From Clostridium sp. AF37-5 (GTDB lineage Bacteria > Bacillota > Clostridia > Lachnospirales > Lachnospiraceae): DNA of 48,923 bases. Made by a program: the position numbers and the translations under genes. The notes under the pieces are model-generated. The model saw only the letters and a program-made list of their open reading frames with translations. It made no database searches and had not been told where the DNA came from. The stretch lies in NCBI RefSeq assembly GCF_003477605.1, contig NZ_QUDR01000023.1, positions 1 through 48,923 on the forward strand. The letters run 5' to 3'. Each line of letters starts with the position of its first letter. Within the stretch, counting starts at the first letter, position 1. This document shows, one piece after another, positions 7,065 through 15,824 of the stretch.

Positions 7065-9650
7065 ATGAACATTAGTAAATTTACACAGAAATCAATGGAG
7101 ATTGTAAATAATCTTGAAAAGACGGCATACGATTTTGGAAATCAGGAGCTGGCGCAGGAGCATTTGTTATACAATATGCTGACGGTCGATGACAGCTTGA
7201 TTGTCAGTCTGTTAAAGAAGATGGACATTGACCCGGTCGTTTTCCAGGCGCAGGTGGAAGGCTTGATTAATAAACGGCCAAAAGTAGAAGGCGGTCAGAT
7301 TTACGTTGGCAATGATTTGAATAAAGTTCTGATTTATGCCGAAAACGAAGCAAAGGCAATGGGTGATGAATACATTTCCGTGGAGCATTTGTTCTTAAGC
7401 ATGCTTCGTAAAGCATCACCGGAGATAAAGAAGTTATTTAAGGAATTTAACATTGACAGGGAAAGATTTTTGCAGGCTCTTTCTCAGGTGCGTGGCAATC
7501 AGAAGGTGACGACAGATAATCCGGAGGCAGTTTACGAGAGTTTGTCTAAGTATGGAACGGATTTGGTGGAGCAGGCAAAGGACCAGAAATTAGACCCAGT
7601 AATTGGACGAGATGAAGAAATCCGTAACATGATTCGTATTTTGTCGCGAAAGACGAAAAATAATCCCGTTCTGATTGGTGAACCAGGTGTTGGTAAAACT
7701 GCCGTAGTTGAGGGATTAGCACAGCGTATTGTGCGCGGCGATGTGCCGGAAGGTTTGAAAAATAAACAGGTATTTGCACTGGATATGGGTGCTTTGGTAG
7801 CCGGTGCGAAGTACCGCGGTGAGTTTGAGGAACGTCTGAAGGCAGTGCTTGAGGAAGTGAAGGAAAGCGATGGACAGATTATTTTGTTTATCGACGAACT
7901 TCATACAATTGTCGGTGCCGGAAAGACAGATGGTGCAATGGATGCCGGCAACTTGTTAAAGCCAATGCTGGCGCGTGGTGAACTGCACTGTATCGGTGCG
8001 ACAACATTGGATGAGTACCGTATGTATATTGAAAAAGATGCAGCTTTGGAACGTCGTTTCCAGCCGGTAATGGTGGAAGAACCGACGGTAGAAGATACGA
8101 TTTCAATTTTGCGTGGATTGAAAGACCGCTATGAAATTTTCCATGGAGTAAAAATTACCGATGGCGCACTTGTGACAGCGGCAACACTGGCAGACCGTTA
8201 CATCACGGACCGTTTCCTGCCGGATAAAGCAATTGATTTGGTGGATGAGGCGTGTGCACTGATTAAGACAGAACTTGATTCGCTGCCGACAGAACTCGAT
8301 GAGACCCAGCGAAAGATTATGCAGCTGCAGATTGAGGAAGCGGCTCTGAAAAAAGAAACCGATAACTTGAGTAAGGGACGTCTTACTGAACTGCAGAAAG
8401 AGTTAAGTGAACTACAGGAAGACTTTTCGGTTAAAAAGGCACGCTGGGACAATGAGAAAGCAGCCGTTGATAAAATTCATCAATTGAAAACGGAGATAGA
8501 AAATACGAATAACCAGATTGAGATGGCGAAAAACAGCGGTGATTTGGAGCGTGCATCGGAACTTGAATATGGCGAGCTGCCACGTTTGCAGCAATTGATG
8601 GACGAAGCGGAAAATGCGGCTAAAACAAGTGACCAGCAAATGGTACACGAAAGCGTTTCGGACGAAGAAATTGCTCAGATTATTTCTCGCTGGACAGGAA
8701 TCCCGGTTGCTAAATTAACAGAGTCGGAGAGAAATAAGACGCTGCATCTGGATGATGAGCTTCATAAGAGAGTGATTGGACAGGATGATGGCGTAACAAA
8801 AGTGGCAGATGCGATTATTCGTTCCAAAGCAGGCATTAAAGACCCGACTAAGCCGATTGGTTCATTTCTCTTTATGGGACCTACCGGTGTTGGTAAAACC
8901 GAGCTGGCAAAGAGCCTTGCCGAGTGTTTGTTTGACAATGAAGCCAATATGGTTCGTATCGACATGAGTGAATATATGGAGAAATATTCCGTGTCCCGTC
9001 TGATTGGAGCGCCTCCGGGATATGTTGGTTATGAAGAGGGCGGACAGTTGACCGAGGCCGTGCGCCGCAGACCATATTCAGTTGTCCTTTTTGATGAGAT
9101 TGAAAAGGCACATCCTGATGTGTTTAATGTTTTGCTGCAAGTGCTGGATGATGGACGAATCACGGATTCACAGGGCCGTACGGTGGATTTCAAAAACACC
9201 ATTTTGATTATGACGTCAAACCTTGGCGCAGAATTTTTGCTGGATGGCATTGATGACAATGGAAACATTTCTTCTGAGGCAGAGGAACTTGTGATGTCGC
9301 AGTTGAAAAATCATTTCCGACCGGAGTTTTTGAACCGTCTGGATGAGATTGTTATGTTTAAGCCTCTTTCAAAAAGCGATATCCGAGGCATCATTGATTT
9401 GCTTGTCAAGGATATTAACCGCAGAATTGAGGATAAAGAAATCTCTCTTACCGTTACAGATAGGGCGCTTGATTATATTGTGGAAAAAGCATACGATCCG
9501 GTTTATGGTGCGAGACCGTTGAAGCGGTATTTGCAGAAAAATGTCGAAACTCTGCTGGCGAAGAAGATGCTTGCGGATGAAGTGGCAGTAGGAGATGTGC
9601 TTTCTCTGGATGTGGAAAACGATGCTTTAGTAATTCGTAAGGCGGATTAA
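7065..9650 (+). CDS. clpB: ATP-dependent chaperone ClpB
   Basis: This cytoplasmic hexameric AAA+ disaggregase works with DnaK/DnaJ to extract polypeptides from aggregates. The chosen start ([14 protein letters not shown] 7065 behind GAAGGGAG) gives 861 residues, the usual ClpB length. An upstream in-frame ATG at 6984 lies inside the promoter. Visible parts are the N-domain with two Clp repeats (about 1-150), AAA-1 with Walker A GEPGVGKT (205-212) and FIDELH, a coiled-coil middle domain (about 405-530) that separates ClpB from ClpC, and AAA-2 with Walker A GPTGVGKT (605-612) and the sensor-2 region GARPLKR. It is intact and monocistronic, with the Tn916-like element about 120 bases downstream. 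Confidence 0.95.
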   Translation: MNISKFTQKSMEIVNNLEKTAYDFGNQELAQEHLLYNMLTVDDSLIVSLLKKMDIDPVVFQAQVEGLINKRPKVEGGQIYVGNDLNKVLIYAENEAKAMGDEYISVEHLFLSMLRKASPEIKKLFKEFNIDRERFLQALSQVRGNQKVTTDNPEAVYESLSKYGTDLVEQAKDQKLDPVIGRDEEIRNMIRILSRKTKNNPVLIGEPGVGKTAVVEGLAQRIVRGDVPEGLKNKQVFALDMGALVAGAKYRGEFEERLKAVLEEVKESDGQIILFIDELHTIVGAGKTDGAMDAGNLLKPMLARGELHCIGATTLDEYRMYIEKDAALERRFQPVMVEEPTVEDTISILRGLKDRYEIFHGVKITDGALVTAATLADRYITDRFLPDKAIDLVDEACALIKTELDSLPTELDETQRKIMQLQIEEAALKKETDNLSKGRLTELQKELSELQEDFSVKKARWDNEKAAVDKIHQLKTEIENTNNQIEMAKNSGDLERASELEYGELPRLQQLMDEAENAAKTSDQQMVHESVSDEEIAQIISRWTGIPVAKLTESERNKTLHLDDELHKRVIGQDDGVTKVADAIIRSKAGIKDPTKPIGSFLFMGPTGVGKTELAKSLAECLFDNEANMVRIDMSEYMEKYSVSRLIGAPPGYVGYEEGGQLTEAVRRRPYSVVLFDEIEKAHPDVFNVLLQVLDDGRITDSQGRTVDFKNTILIMTSNLGAEFLLDGIDDNGNISSEAEELVMSQLKNHFRPEFLNRLDEIVMFKPLSKSDIRGIIDLLVKDINRRIEDKEISLTVTDRALDYIVEKAYDPVYGARPLKRYLQKNVETLLAKKMLADEVAVGDVLSLDVENDALVIRKAD

Positions 9651-9672
9651 AACAAAATAATACTTCTTTTGG

Positions 9673-9730
9673 AAAAACTATAAGGAGATAGGAATATAAT
9701 TGGTTCTTATTGAATTATAGTTTTTTCTTA
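9673..9730 (+). terminator. Possible clpB terminator
   Basis: AAAAACTATAA (9673-9683) can pair with TTATAGTTTTT (9715-9725), followed by TCTT. The 31-base loop is long, so the call is moderate. Confidence 0.5.
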
Positions 9731-9774
9731 TGTATACTCTTATTCGTGGGGAAATTTTGAATAATTAAATTTTT

Positions 9775-9806
9775 ATATATAAAAACTTACTAAATTTCTG
9801 ATTATC
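9775..9806 (-). repeat. Terminal inverted repeat, int end
   Basis: Read outward on the minus strand, GATAATCAGA then AATTTAGTAAGTTTTTATA matches about 26 of 34 positions of the opposite end (34472 onward). It is the imperfect terminal inverted repeat expected for Tn916 relatives. Confidence 0.65.
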
Positions 9807-9817
9807 TTTTCATAAGT

Positions 9818-9902
9818 TGGTAAATGCCGATATATCCCGTATTTTAGGGCTTTATCGGTATTTTCTTTTTGGAAGATACCTTGCATAAGCTGGCATTTAC
9901 CA
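9818..9902. repeat. Nested inverted repeats between int and the element end
   Basis: TGGTAAATGCC is mirrored by GGCATTTACCA about 75 bases later. Inside lies CCGATA...TATCGG followed by TATTTTCTTTTT. The inner hairpin may act as a terminator; the outer arms may be protein-binding sites near the recombination core. Confidence 0.5.
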
Positions 9903-9921
9903 GCATGAAAATGCAACCAAA

Positions 9922-9942
9922 AGTAGTAAATGAGTAGTAAAT
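9922..9942 (+). repeat. Subterminal integrase arm repeats (int end)
   Basis: Two direct copies of AGTAGTAAAT separated by one base. They match the DR2-type sites bound by the Tn916 integrase N-terminal domain, and the pair recurs at 34402-34423. Confidence 0.65.
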
Positions 9943-9955
9943 ATAAGCTCCGATA

Positions 9956-11146
9956 TTAACAAGCCAGTCTTTCCAGTTCTGCTTTTGCAGATTGAAATGT
10001 ACCGTGTGCATAATAGCCAAGTGTCATGGTTATGTTAGCGTGTCCCATAAGATATTGCAGGGTGTTTGGGTTCATTCCTCTGTTTGCCATATTCGTACAG
10101 TAAGTATGTCGGAATGAATGTGGTGTGATGTTCGGTAACTTGTCCGTGTGATACTTGTTATACTTCTTAATTAGTCCTCGCACCATGCCCTCATAGTTTC
10201 CTGCAACTTTAGGTAAGCCCTCACGGTTCAAGAATAGGAAATTGCTATAACCACCTACAATCAACGGTTGTGCCTTTCCTCTGTTCTTTAGTATTCTTTG
10301 GATTGCTTGATAAGCCCGTTCTGTCAATGGAAGTTCTCGTTTTCCGTTTTTGGTCTTTGGCGTTTCAATATAGTAGCCGATTTCGCTGTCTTTCAATAAC
10401 TGGTGGTCTATATTGAGTATTCTGTTCTGCATATCAATATGCGTCGTTAGTCCGCAAAATTCAGAAATACGAAGTCCCGTTTCCAGCAGAAGCACAACCT
10501 CATCATAATACTTGCTGTAAATCTTATCCTTTTCCATAAAGGCAAGCAGGCGTTCTTCCTGCTCTGGTGTAAGGATAACTTTCTGCTCCGTATCATCTTC
10601 CAGAACATCACTTAGCTTAAATTCAAACGGGTTCTTTCTGATACAGTCGTCTTGTATCGCCATGTAAAATGACGCTTTCAAGGAACGCTTGTAGTTATCA
10701 ATCGTTTTATAGGCGTATCCTTTTTCGCTCATTCTGATAGCCCATTCTTTAGCGTCCGACTGCTTAACAGTATCAATCGCCCTCATACCCAATGGGTCAT
10801 TTTTCAGAGCGTTCATAAGATACTGTCGTCCTTTTTCAGTAGCCCTCTTGATGTTCTTTCTTTGGCTGTTCTTCTTGTCGTAGAGCTGGCAGACTGTCAT
10901 TTTACCGCCTGCTGTATCGATACCGTCGTTAAGGTCTTTTTTAATCTGTGTTTCTTTTTCCCTCAACGATATATCATCACGCTTTCCAGCAGGTGTCTTG
11001 TCTGTCGGTACAAGTTTCCAAGAATAGATAAATTGTGGCTTTCCGTATATATCGGTATATTTATAAACGTATCTTCCGTCTTTTCGCTGGCTCTCTCCAT
11101 TACGCAAATTGCGATTTTTACTGTCTTTTCGTTTTACATTAGACAT
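9956..11146 (-). CDS. int: Tn916-type tyrosine integrase
   Basis: This 396-residue site-specific recombinase excises and inserts the element. The start is ATG 11146 (MSNVKRKDSKNRN), preceded by GGAAAGGAG; an ATG at 11224 lies too far upstream. The N-terminal part (GESQRKDGRYVYKY, IYSWKLVPTDKTPAGKRD) is the arm-binding domain that recognises the DR2 repeats. The core-binding domain follows at about 80-170. The catalytic domain has Arg in TGLRISEF, HSFRHTY and the nucleophile Tyr in LGYYAHGTF. The sequence resembles Tn916 Int throughout, with many substitutions. It is complete, and read-through from xis is expected. Confidence 0.95.
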   Translation of the reverse strand: MSNVKRKDSKNRNLRNGESQRKDGRYVYKYTDIYGKPQFIYSWKLVPTDKTPAGKRDDISLREKETQIKKDLNDGIDTAGGKMTVCQLYDKKNSQRKNIKRATEKGRQYLMNALKNDPLGMRAIDTVKQSDAKEWAIRMSEKGYAYKTIDNYKRSLKASFYMAIQDDCIRKNPFEFKLSDVLEDDTEQKVILTPEQEERLLAFMEKDKIYSKYYDEVVLLLETGLRISEFCGLTTHIDMQNRILNIDHQLLKDSEIGYYIETPKTKNGKRELPLTERAYQAIQRILKNRGKAQPLIVGGYSNFLFLNREGLPKVAGNYEGMVRGLIKKYNKYHTDKLPNITPHSFRHTYCTNMANRGMNPNTLQYLMGHANITMTLGYYAHGTFQSAKAELERLAC

Positions 11147-11223
11147 AGTGTAAAGCTCCTTTCCGTCATGGAACGAGCCGTGATACGCTATATTTATTAT
11201 ACCATATCTACGGCTCAATGACA

Positions 11224-11427
11224 TTAGATTTCGTCCAATGTATCTATGATTTTTTCAAATTGTTTTCGCTTAATCTGAATACGGTTGCCGTTCACGATAA
11301 CCCAGCCAGCGTCAAGATTTTCTTCGGCTAATTTACGCAATTTCTTTTCGCCAATGCGGAAGTATTTGGACGCTTCTTCAACCGTCAGCGTATATTTTTC
11401 CCAAATAGGCACATCAGTATTGTTCAT
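11224..11427 (-). CDS. xis: Tn916-type excisionase
   Basis: A 67-residue winged-helix DNA-binding protein beginning [19 protein letters not shown]. It is nearly the same as Tn916 Xis over its length ([25 protein letters not shown]). It bends the element ends and directs Int toward excision. A GGGGGG-rich ribosome site precedes the start. It lies 77 bases upstream of int in the same direction. Confidence 0.95.
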   Translation of the reverse strand: MNNTDVPIWEKYTLTVEEASKYFRIGEKKLRKLAEENLDAGWVIVNGNRIQIKRKQFEKIIDTLDEI

Positions 11428-11800
11428 AATCTATGCACCCCCCTTTACTGTGTGTCGTTTTTTACAAGCAGGCAGACGGCTTTGGAAAGCTCCATTAGTA
11501 TCTCAACTATTCCCATTCTTGTGGGCAGAACCGCACCATGCGGACGTATCATTATTCTGTGAGGATAGGTCGTGGCAAAACAACTTTTCCAACAGTCGCT
11601 CTCGGATCACTGCGTGGGTCGCTCGCTTTCTTTTGAAAAGGTCGTGGCGTACAGTCCCCGTGGCTCGCCATCTCACAAACGTATCTGTCTGCTTTATTCA
11701 GTTGTCAAAGAGCTGTGGTGAAAGCGTGTTGCTTTCATATAAAAGCAGGTGGCAGAGCAGGAAAGAGGGGGATATTAAATCATGCTCCGCTAAAAACTGC
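11428..11800. other. Gene-free stretch between orf8 and xis
   Basis: No convincing gene is seen on either strand; Tn916 orf5 is absent. The stretch contains a perfect GAAAGC/GCTTTC hairpin (11720-11736), a minus-strand TTGACA (complement at 11702-11707), and two copies of GGTCGTGGC (11568 and 11640 area). It is GC-richer than neighbouring DNA. It may hold the promoter and leader for xis-int. Confidence 0.4.
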
Positions 11801-12055
11801 TTATTCTTCTGGTTCTAAGTCCATATCTTCAATATCAAAACCTAAAATCATTTTGATAAGTGCTTCTCTGATACGTCCTTTTAATTCCATATCTACAACG
11901 ATATAAACATTGCCGTATTCATCATAAAGTGAACGCAAACAGCACTTTGATATGTAAGGGTCATAAAATGCCAGTAATTTTTCAATCGCTTTTTCGTTTC
12001 CGTCCATAGCTGATGAAATCAAGTAATAAGACGGTTTCTTAAATAACTGTTTCAT
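11801..12055 (-). CDS. Tn916 Orf8-like regulatory protein
   Basis: An 84-residue protein with an N-terminal SSAMDGNEKAIEKLLAFYDPYISK segment, typical of the Orf8/helix-turn-helix family that resembles sigma region 2. In Tn916, Orf7 and Orf8 drive transcription that continues through xis-int. After circularisation this transcription enters the transfer genes. Its ribosome site AAGGAGG lies inside the end of orf7, and only 3 bases separate the genes, so translation is coupled. Confidence 0.85.
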   Translation of the reverse strand: MKQLFKKPSYYLISSAMDGNEKAIEKLLAFYDPYISKCCLRSLYDEYGNVYIVVDMELKGRIREALIKMILGFDIEDMDLEPEE

Positions 12056-12058
12056 TTT

Positions 12059-12478
12059 CTAATGTTCCTCCTTGAGTATTTTTTTCATAGTTTCCAAAGC
12101 GTGATGTCGGTTTCTAAATACACCGCTTTGCGTGATTTTCTGCAAGTTGGCAATTTCACTTTCTGTCATTTCCAAGAAGTAATACATCAACAGAGTATTG
12201 CGTTTTCTTTCTGGAAGTTTCTTCAAGGCTTCTGCCAATTCATCATCAAGGACACGAATATCAATGCCACATACTGAAAAGATTGTATAATCTGTTTCGT
12301 AGTCGTCCCAAACAGCCATTTTATCAACAAGGACATCTGGCAATTCGCTGAAAGATATTTCTTTATTCTTACGACGGTTTAATTCCTTGTAATAATCTTT
12401 CACGACACTACGGACAACTTTCTTTAAACAACTTTCAAAACGACATTGAACTGTTTTCTGGAAGTCAGACGGTTTCAT
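12059..12478 (-). CDS. Tn916 Orf7-like sigma-70 family factor
   Basis: A 139-residue protein starting MKPSDFQKTVQCRFES at ATG 12478, behind AAAGGAGG; a longer upstream frame has no ribosome site. A region-4 helix-turn-helix is visible near the C-terminus (ALKKLPERKRNTLLMYYFLEM, SEIANLQKITQSGVFRNR). The residues before it resemble Tn916 Orf7. It is a positive regulator of excision and transfer genes in this family, normally induced by read-through from the antibiotic-resistance region. Here that region holds erm(B) rather than tet(M). Confidence 0.88.
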   Translation of the reverse strand: MKPSDFQKTVQCRFESCLKKVVRSVVKDYYKELNRRKNKEISFSELPDVLVDKMAVWDDYETDYTIFSVCGIDIRVLDDELAEALKKLPERKRNTLLMYYFLEMTESEIANLQKITQSGVFRNRHHALETMKKILKEEH

Positions 12479-12607
12479 CAATCTCACCTCCTTTCCTTTA
12501 TGATTTGAAAAGTGTTTATCCCTCTTTCCGCACCATATAAGGACAGCTAGGTGTGATTTAATGACCTCTTTTGAAAAATTTTTTAAATTTTTTCGGGTAT
12601 GAAAAAA

Positions 12608-12644
12608 GCCCGCACAAAACATATAGTCTGTACGAGCCTTTAAA
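12608..12644 (-). terminator. Terminator/attenuator ahead of orf7
   Basis: On the minus strand GCTCGTAC pairs with GTGCGGGC and is followed by six T. It lies between the orf7 promoter and the orf7 start, so it could attenuate orf7 expression, as known for read-through control in Tn916. Confidence 0.7.
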
Positions 12645-12660
12645 GCTAAAACATAGTAAT

Positions 12661-12689
12661 ATTGTATCATTAAGAATCACAAATCACAA
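12661..12689 (-). promoter_or_regulatory. Promoter for orf7-orf8
   Basis: On the minus strand TTGTGA (12684-12689), a 17-base spacer and TACAAT (12661-12666). The -35 lies within the iterated TGATTTGTGATT repeats. Confidence 0.6.
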
Positions 12690-12736
12690 GTGATTTGTGA
12701 TTAATCACTTGTGATTTGTGATAAGTGATTTGTGAT
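12675..12736. repeat. Iterated TGATTTGTGATT direct and inverted repeats
   Basis: Four units of AATCACAAATCAC or its complement GTGATTTGTGATT follow one another in both orientations within about 60 bases. They overlap the -35 of the orf7 promoter. They can form long hairpins and may be an operator. Confidence 0.7.
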
Positions 12737-12743
12737 TAATATA

Positions 12744-12771
12744 TAAAAGCCCTCTTTAAAGGGCTTTTATG
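12744..12771 (-). terminator. Terminator after the topoisomerase fragment
   Basis: ATAAAAGCCC and GGGCTTTTAT flank a short TCTTTAAA loop. The hairpin is nearly symmetrical and may work in both directions. Confidence 0.65.
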
Positions 12772-12772
12772 T

Positions 12773-13031
12773 TTATTTTGAAAAAGAGATAAAATCAATA
12801 TATCCCTTTTCCCCAATTTTTACAACGGCATTGTAGGGCTTTTTCTCTTTGTTTTTGATTCCTTTTACCAGGGTTTCTTTTCCCTCCAGTAATTCTTTTA
12901 CATTCGTTTTGGTTAGTTTTTTCTTTCTAAAATGTTCAGCTAAAGTAAACTTACATTCAGGATAATTTGAACAACCATAAAACGATTTTTTTAATACAAT
13001 ATTGTTGCCACACTTAGGACATTTTCCTACA
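12773..13031 (-). pseudogene. C-terminal fragment of a plasmid-type DNA topoisomerase III
   Basis: The minus strand encodes about 85 residues ending at TAA 12773-12775. They include a zinc ribbon VGKCPKCGNNIVLKKSFYG, CSNYPECKFTLAEHF and the tail EKKPYNAVVKIGEKGYIDF, as in the C-terminus of topoisomerase III of erm(B)-bearing streptococcal plasmids such as pAMbeta1. The start and catalytic domain are missing: the 5' edge is replaced by the Tn917-like inverted repeat at about 13033. It marks the cassette as derived from a plasmid-borne erm(B) region. Confidence 0.75.
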
Positions 13032-13032
13032 A

Positions 13033-13101
13033 GGGGTCCCGAGCGCTTAGTGGGAATTTGTACCCCTTATCGATACAAATTCCCCGTAGGCGCTAGGGAC
13101 C
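13033..13101. repeat. Tn917/Tn3-family-type terminal inverted repeat scar
   Basis: GGGGTCCCGAGCGC at 13033 begins a 38-bp-type terminal repeat. A second, inverted copy (GGTCCCTAGCGCC on the minus strand from 13101) overlaps it head to head around ACCCCTTATCGATAC. The arms share GGTCCC, AGCGC and GGGAATTTGTA. No transposase or resolvase genes remain. Confidence 0.65.
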
Positions 13102-13198
13102 TCTTTAGCTTCTTGGAAGCTGTCAGTAGTATATCTAATAATTTATCTCCATTCCCTTTAGTAACGTGTAACTTTCCAAATTTAAAAAAGCGACTCAT
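13067..13198 (-). CDS. Small conserved ORF downstream of erm(B) (43 aa)
   Basis: It starts MSRFFKFGKLHVTKGN at ATG 13198, five bases after the erm(B) stop. An AGGAGG site overlaps the erm(B) end. The last codons run into the Tn917-like inverted repeat, so the C-terminus may be hybrid. A short frame of this kind regularly follows erm(B). No function is known to me. Confidence 0.5.
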   Translation of the reverse strand: MSRFFKFGKLHVTKGNGDKLLDILLTASKKLKRSLAPTGNLYR

Positions 13199-13202
13199 AG
13201 AA

Positions 13203-13940
13203 TTATTTCCTCCCGTTAAATAATAGATAACTATTAAAAATAGACAATACTTGCTCATAAGTAATGGTACTTAAATTGTTTACTTTGGCGTGTTCCATTG
13301 CTTGATGAAACTGATTTTTAGTAAACAGTTGACGATATTCTCGATTGACCCATTTTGAAACAAAGTACGTATATAGCTTCCAATATTTATCTGGAACATC
13401 TGTGGTATGGCGGGTAAGTTTTATTAAGACACTGTTTACTTTTGGTTTAGGATGAAAGCATTCCGCTGGCAGCTTAAGCAATTGCTGAATCGAGACTTGA
13501 GTGTGCAAGAGCAACCCTAGTGTTCGGTGAATATCCAAGGTACGCTTGTAGAATCCTTCTTCAACAATCAGATAGATGTCAGACGCACGGCTTTCAAAAA
13601 CCACTTTTTTAATAATTTGTGTGCTTAAATGGTAAGGAATATTCCCAACAATTTTATACCTCTGTTTGTTAGGGAATTGAAACTGTAGAATATCTTGGTG
13701 AATTAAAGTGACACGAGTATTCAGTTTTAATTTTTCTGACGATAAGTTGAATAGATGACTGTCTAATTCAATAGACGTTACCTGTTTACTTATTTTAGCC
13801 AGTTTCGTCGTTAAATGCCCTTTACCTGTTCCAATTTCGTAAACGGTATCGGTTTCTTTTAAATTCAATTGTTTTATTATTTGGTTGAGTACTTTTTCAC
13901 TCGTTAAAAAGTTTTGAGAATATTTTATATTTTTGTTCAT
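13203..13940 (-). CDS. erm(B): 23S rRNA (adenine2058-N6)-dimethyltransferase Erm(B)
   Basis: This 245-residue enzyme, the exact Erm(B) length, uses S-adenosylmethionine to dimethylate A2058 of 23S rRNA. It confers macrolide, lincosamide and streptogramin B resistance. The SAM-binding motif EIGTGKGHL (35-43) and the catalytic NIPYHL motif (from 100) are present. The start is [12 protein letters not shown]. It is preceded by an intact 27-codon leader peptide gene and a consensus promoter, so inducible translational attenuation is expected. It lies in the place of tet(M) within the Tn916-like backbone. I see no damage in the coding sequence. Confidence 0.98.
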   Translation of the reverse strand: MNKNIKYSQNFLTSEKVLNQIIKQLNLKETDTVYEIGTGKGHLTTKLAKISKQVTSIELDSHLFNLSSEKLKLNTRVTLIHQDILQFQFPNKQRYKIVGNIPYHLSTQIIKKVVFESRASDIYLIVEEGFYKRTLDIHRTLGLLLHTQVSIQQLLKLPAECFHPKPKVNSVLIKLTRHTTDVPDKYWKLYTYFVSKWVNREYRQLFTKNQFHQAMEHAKVNNLSTITYEQVLSIFNSYLLFNGRK

Positions 13941-14064
13941 GTAATCACTCCTGAAGTGATTACATCTGTAAATAAATACAGAAGTTAAACGATTTGTTTG
14001 TAATTTTAGTTATCTGTTTAAAAAGTCATAAGATTAGTCACTGGTAGGAATTAATCTAACGTAT

Positions 14065-14148
14065 TTATTTATCTGCGTAATCACTGTTTTTAGTCTGTTT
14101 CAAAACAGTAGATGTTTTATCTACATTACGCATTTGGAATACCAACAT
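14065..14148 (-). CDS. ermBL: erm(B) leader peptide (27 aa)
   Basis: ATG 14148, behind AAGGAGGG, encodes MLVFQMRNVDKTSTVLK and ends at TAA 14065. This is the regulatory leader known from Tn917/Tn1545-type erm(B). Macrolide-stalled ribosomes on it free the erm(B) ribosome site from a leader hairpin in the 124-base gap to the methylase gene. Confidence 0.93.
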   Translation of the reverse strand: MLVFQMRNVDKTSTVLKQTKNSDYADK

Positions 14149-14168
14149 GACGAATCCCTCCTTCTTAA

Positions 14169-15011
14169 TTACAAATTTTTAGCATCTAATTTAACTTCAA
14201 TTCCTATTATACAAAATTTTAAGATAACAGTCAAGAACATATCTGCACAAGTTGTAGATATACCATAAATGCTGATAATCAACATGATTACGCTTACCAT
14301 CAAATAAGTAAGTGTTTCTTGCTTATTAAAATTATCCATAGTACAACGTGAATTCCAGAGAAAAAGAGAAATCGCACCAAGAATAATACTTAAAACAAAA
14401 ATGACATTTCTTTTTTTACTGTCACGGAACATTTTCTTTTCATTTTGTTTGTCAAAATAAAGAAAATCACGTATCGTCATTTTACTTATTCTTCTTAATA
14501 GATTAAGCAAAACCAAAACATAAATAGTTAAAAAATAAATTATCAATAGTCCAATAGAAACGAAATTCAAAGAAATAAAGAGAGTTTTTGGAATACCCAG
14601 TAAGTTTACAATTACTAACGACACAAACTGGCTGAATAAAAAGCCAATAGGAATAGCTAATACAAATGCTAAAATTCCCAACAGTATATTTTCAATTACA
14701 ACTAAGTGGGCAATTTCTTTTTTCTTAATGCCAAGAAGCATATATGTTCCTAATTCTTTACTTCTTTTTTCAAACATAAATTTCGTTGTATAGTTGATCA
14801 AAAAGCATATCACAAAAATAATAAGAATATTTACAGCGAACAATGAATTCTTAAATGCATCCATACTGGAACATAACTTTACAATTTCATCAGAATTTGC
14901 CACCAAATTAAAAGCAAATATAAGAGAAAAGGATGCAGTAACGGTTATCAGATAAATCAAATAATCTTTAATATTTCTTTTTGTATTTCTATACGCTAAC
15001 TTACCTAACAT
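14169..15011 (-). pseudogene. Truncated BceB/FtsX-type ABC transporter permease
   Basis: The start is ATG 15011 (MLGKLAYRNTKRN), with GGAGGTG 8 bases upstream inside the end of the ATPase gene. Only 280 residues remain of a protein that is normally about 650. The first helix, an FtsX domain with three to four membrane segments (about 50-190) and the start of the large extracellular region are present. The frame then runs into the erm(B) promoter and ends FCIIGIEVKLDAKNL, which is not family sequence. The second FtsX domain is lost, so the transporter is probably inactive. In intact form such permeases sense or export peptide antibiotics. Confidence 0.8.
14206..14234 (-). promoter_or_regulatory. 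erm(B) promoter
   Basis: On the minus strand TTGACT (14229-14234), a 17-base spacer and TATAAT (14206-14211). It lies inside the last codons of the truncated permease frame, so the permease 3' end was formed by the cassette junction. Confidence 0.85.
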
Positions 15012-15771
15012 TTCCCACTTCACCTCCGAGCAAGGTTAATATATCCAGTATTTCATTGAAGAAATCTTTTCTGCTTTTTTCCCCTCTGAAAATTTCATTG
15101 AATATTTTACCGTCTTTCAAGAACAAAATACGTTCACAGAAAGACGCACTAAACGGGTCATGTGTTACCATTAAAATAGTAGCCTGCATTTTCTTGTTGA
15201 TTTCAGACATTGTTTCCAGTAATAATCTGGAAGCTTTTGAGTCCAAAGCTCCCGTCGGTTCATCAGCTAAAATCAGTTTCGGTTCATTGATTAAGGCTCT
15301 AGCACAAGCACAACGCTGTTTTTGTCCGCCAGAAACTTCATAAGGAAATTTCGATAAAATATCACGAATACCCAATTTATCGGCGATAGCATGAACTCTT
15401 TTCTCAATATCAGTAGGGTTCTGTTTGTTGATAACCAATGATAAAGAAATGTTTTCTCCAATCGTTAAAGTATCTAAAAGGTTGAAATCTTGAAAAATGA
15501 ACCCTAAATTTTCACGTCTGAAATCAGCAAAATCTTTATCCTTGATTTTGGTAATATCTTGATTATTGACTGTAATGTGTCCGCTGGTTACAGTATCAAT
15601 CGTAGAGATACAGTTTAATAGGGTAGTCTTTCCAGAACCACTAGCTCCCATGATTGCGACAAATTCGCCCTTATCTACATACATAGAAATACCGTCTACT
15701 GCCTTTGTGATATTTCCAGAGTTACCCCCGTAGTATTTTTTTACTTGCTCTAAATTTAAAATGTGTTCCAT
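15001..15771 (-). CDS. BceA-like ABC transporter ATP-binding protein
   Basis: A 256-residue ATPase. ATG 15771 (MEHILNLEQVKKYYGG) follows AAAGGAG; the longer frame upstream lacks a site. Walker A GASGSGKTT (42-50), signature VSGGQKQR (from 146), Walker B LILADEPTGALDS and an H-loop in VTHDP are complete. It belongs to the MacB/BceA group that partners FtsX-type permeases in bacitracin or lantibiotic resistance and sensing. Its permease partner, overlapping by 11 bases, is cut by the erm(B) insertion, leaving this subunit an orphan. No two-component system adjoins it. Confidence 0.9.
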   Translation of the reverse strand: MEHILNLEQVKKYYGGNSGNITKAVDGISMYVDKGEFVAIMGASGSGKTTLLNCISTIDTVTSGHITVNNQDITKIKDKDFADFRRENLGFIFQDFNLLDTLTIGENISLSLVINKQNPTDIEKRVHAIADKLGIRDILSKFPYEVSGGQKQRCACARALINEPKLILADEPTGALDSKASRLLLETMSEINKKMQATILMVTHDPFSASFCERILFLKDGKIFNEIFRGEKSRKDFFNEILDILTLLGGEVGNVR

Positions 15772-15824
15772 TAAAAATCGCTCCTTTCTTCCTGCCACAT
15801 TTATTTGTTTTGGAATACAATTAA

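Noticed and set aside
8881..9268. Minus-strand frames within clpB
   Set aside because: Antisense to a highly conserved gene; no start signals.
11285..11818. 177-codon plus-strand frame across xis upstream region
   Set aside because: It runs antisense through xis, has no ribosome site and resembles no protein I know.
12675..12736. CRISPR-like array from repeated TGATTTGTGATT units
   Set aside because: Units are contiguous without unique spacers of constant length and occur in both orientations; no cas genes.
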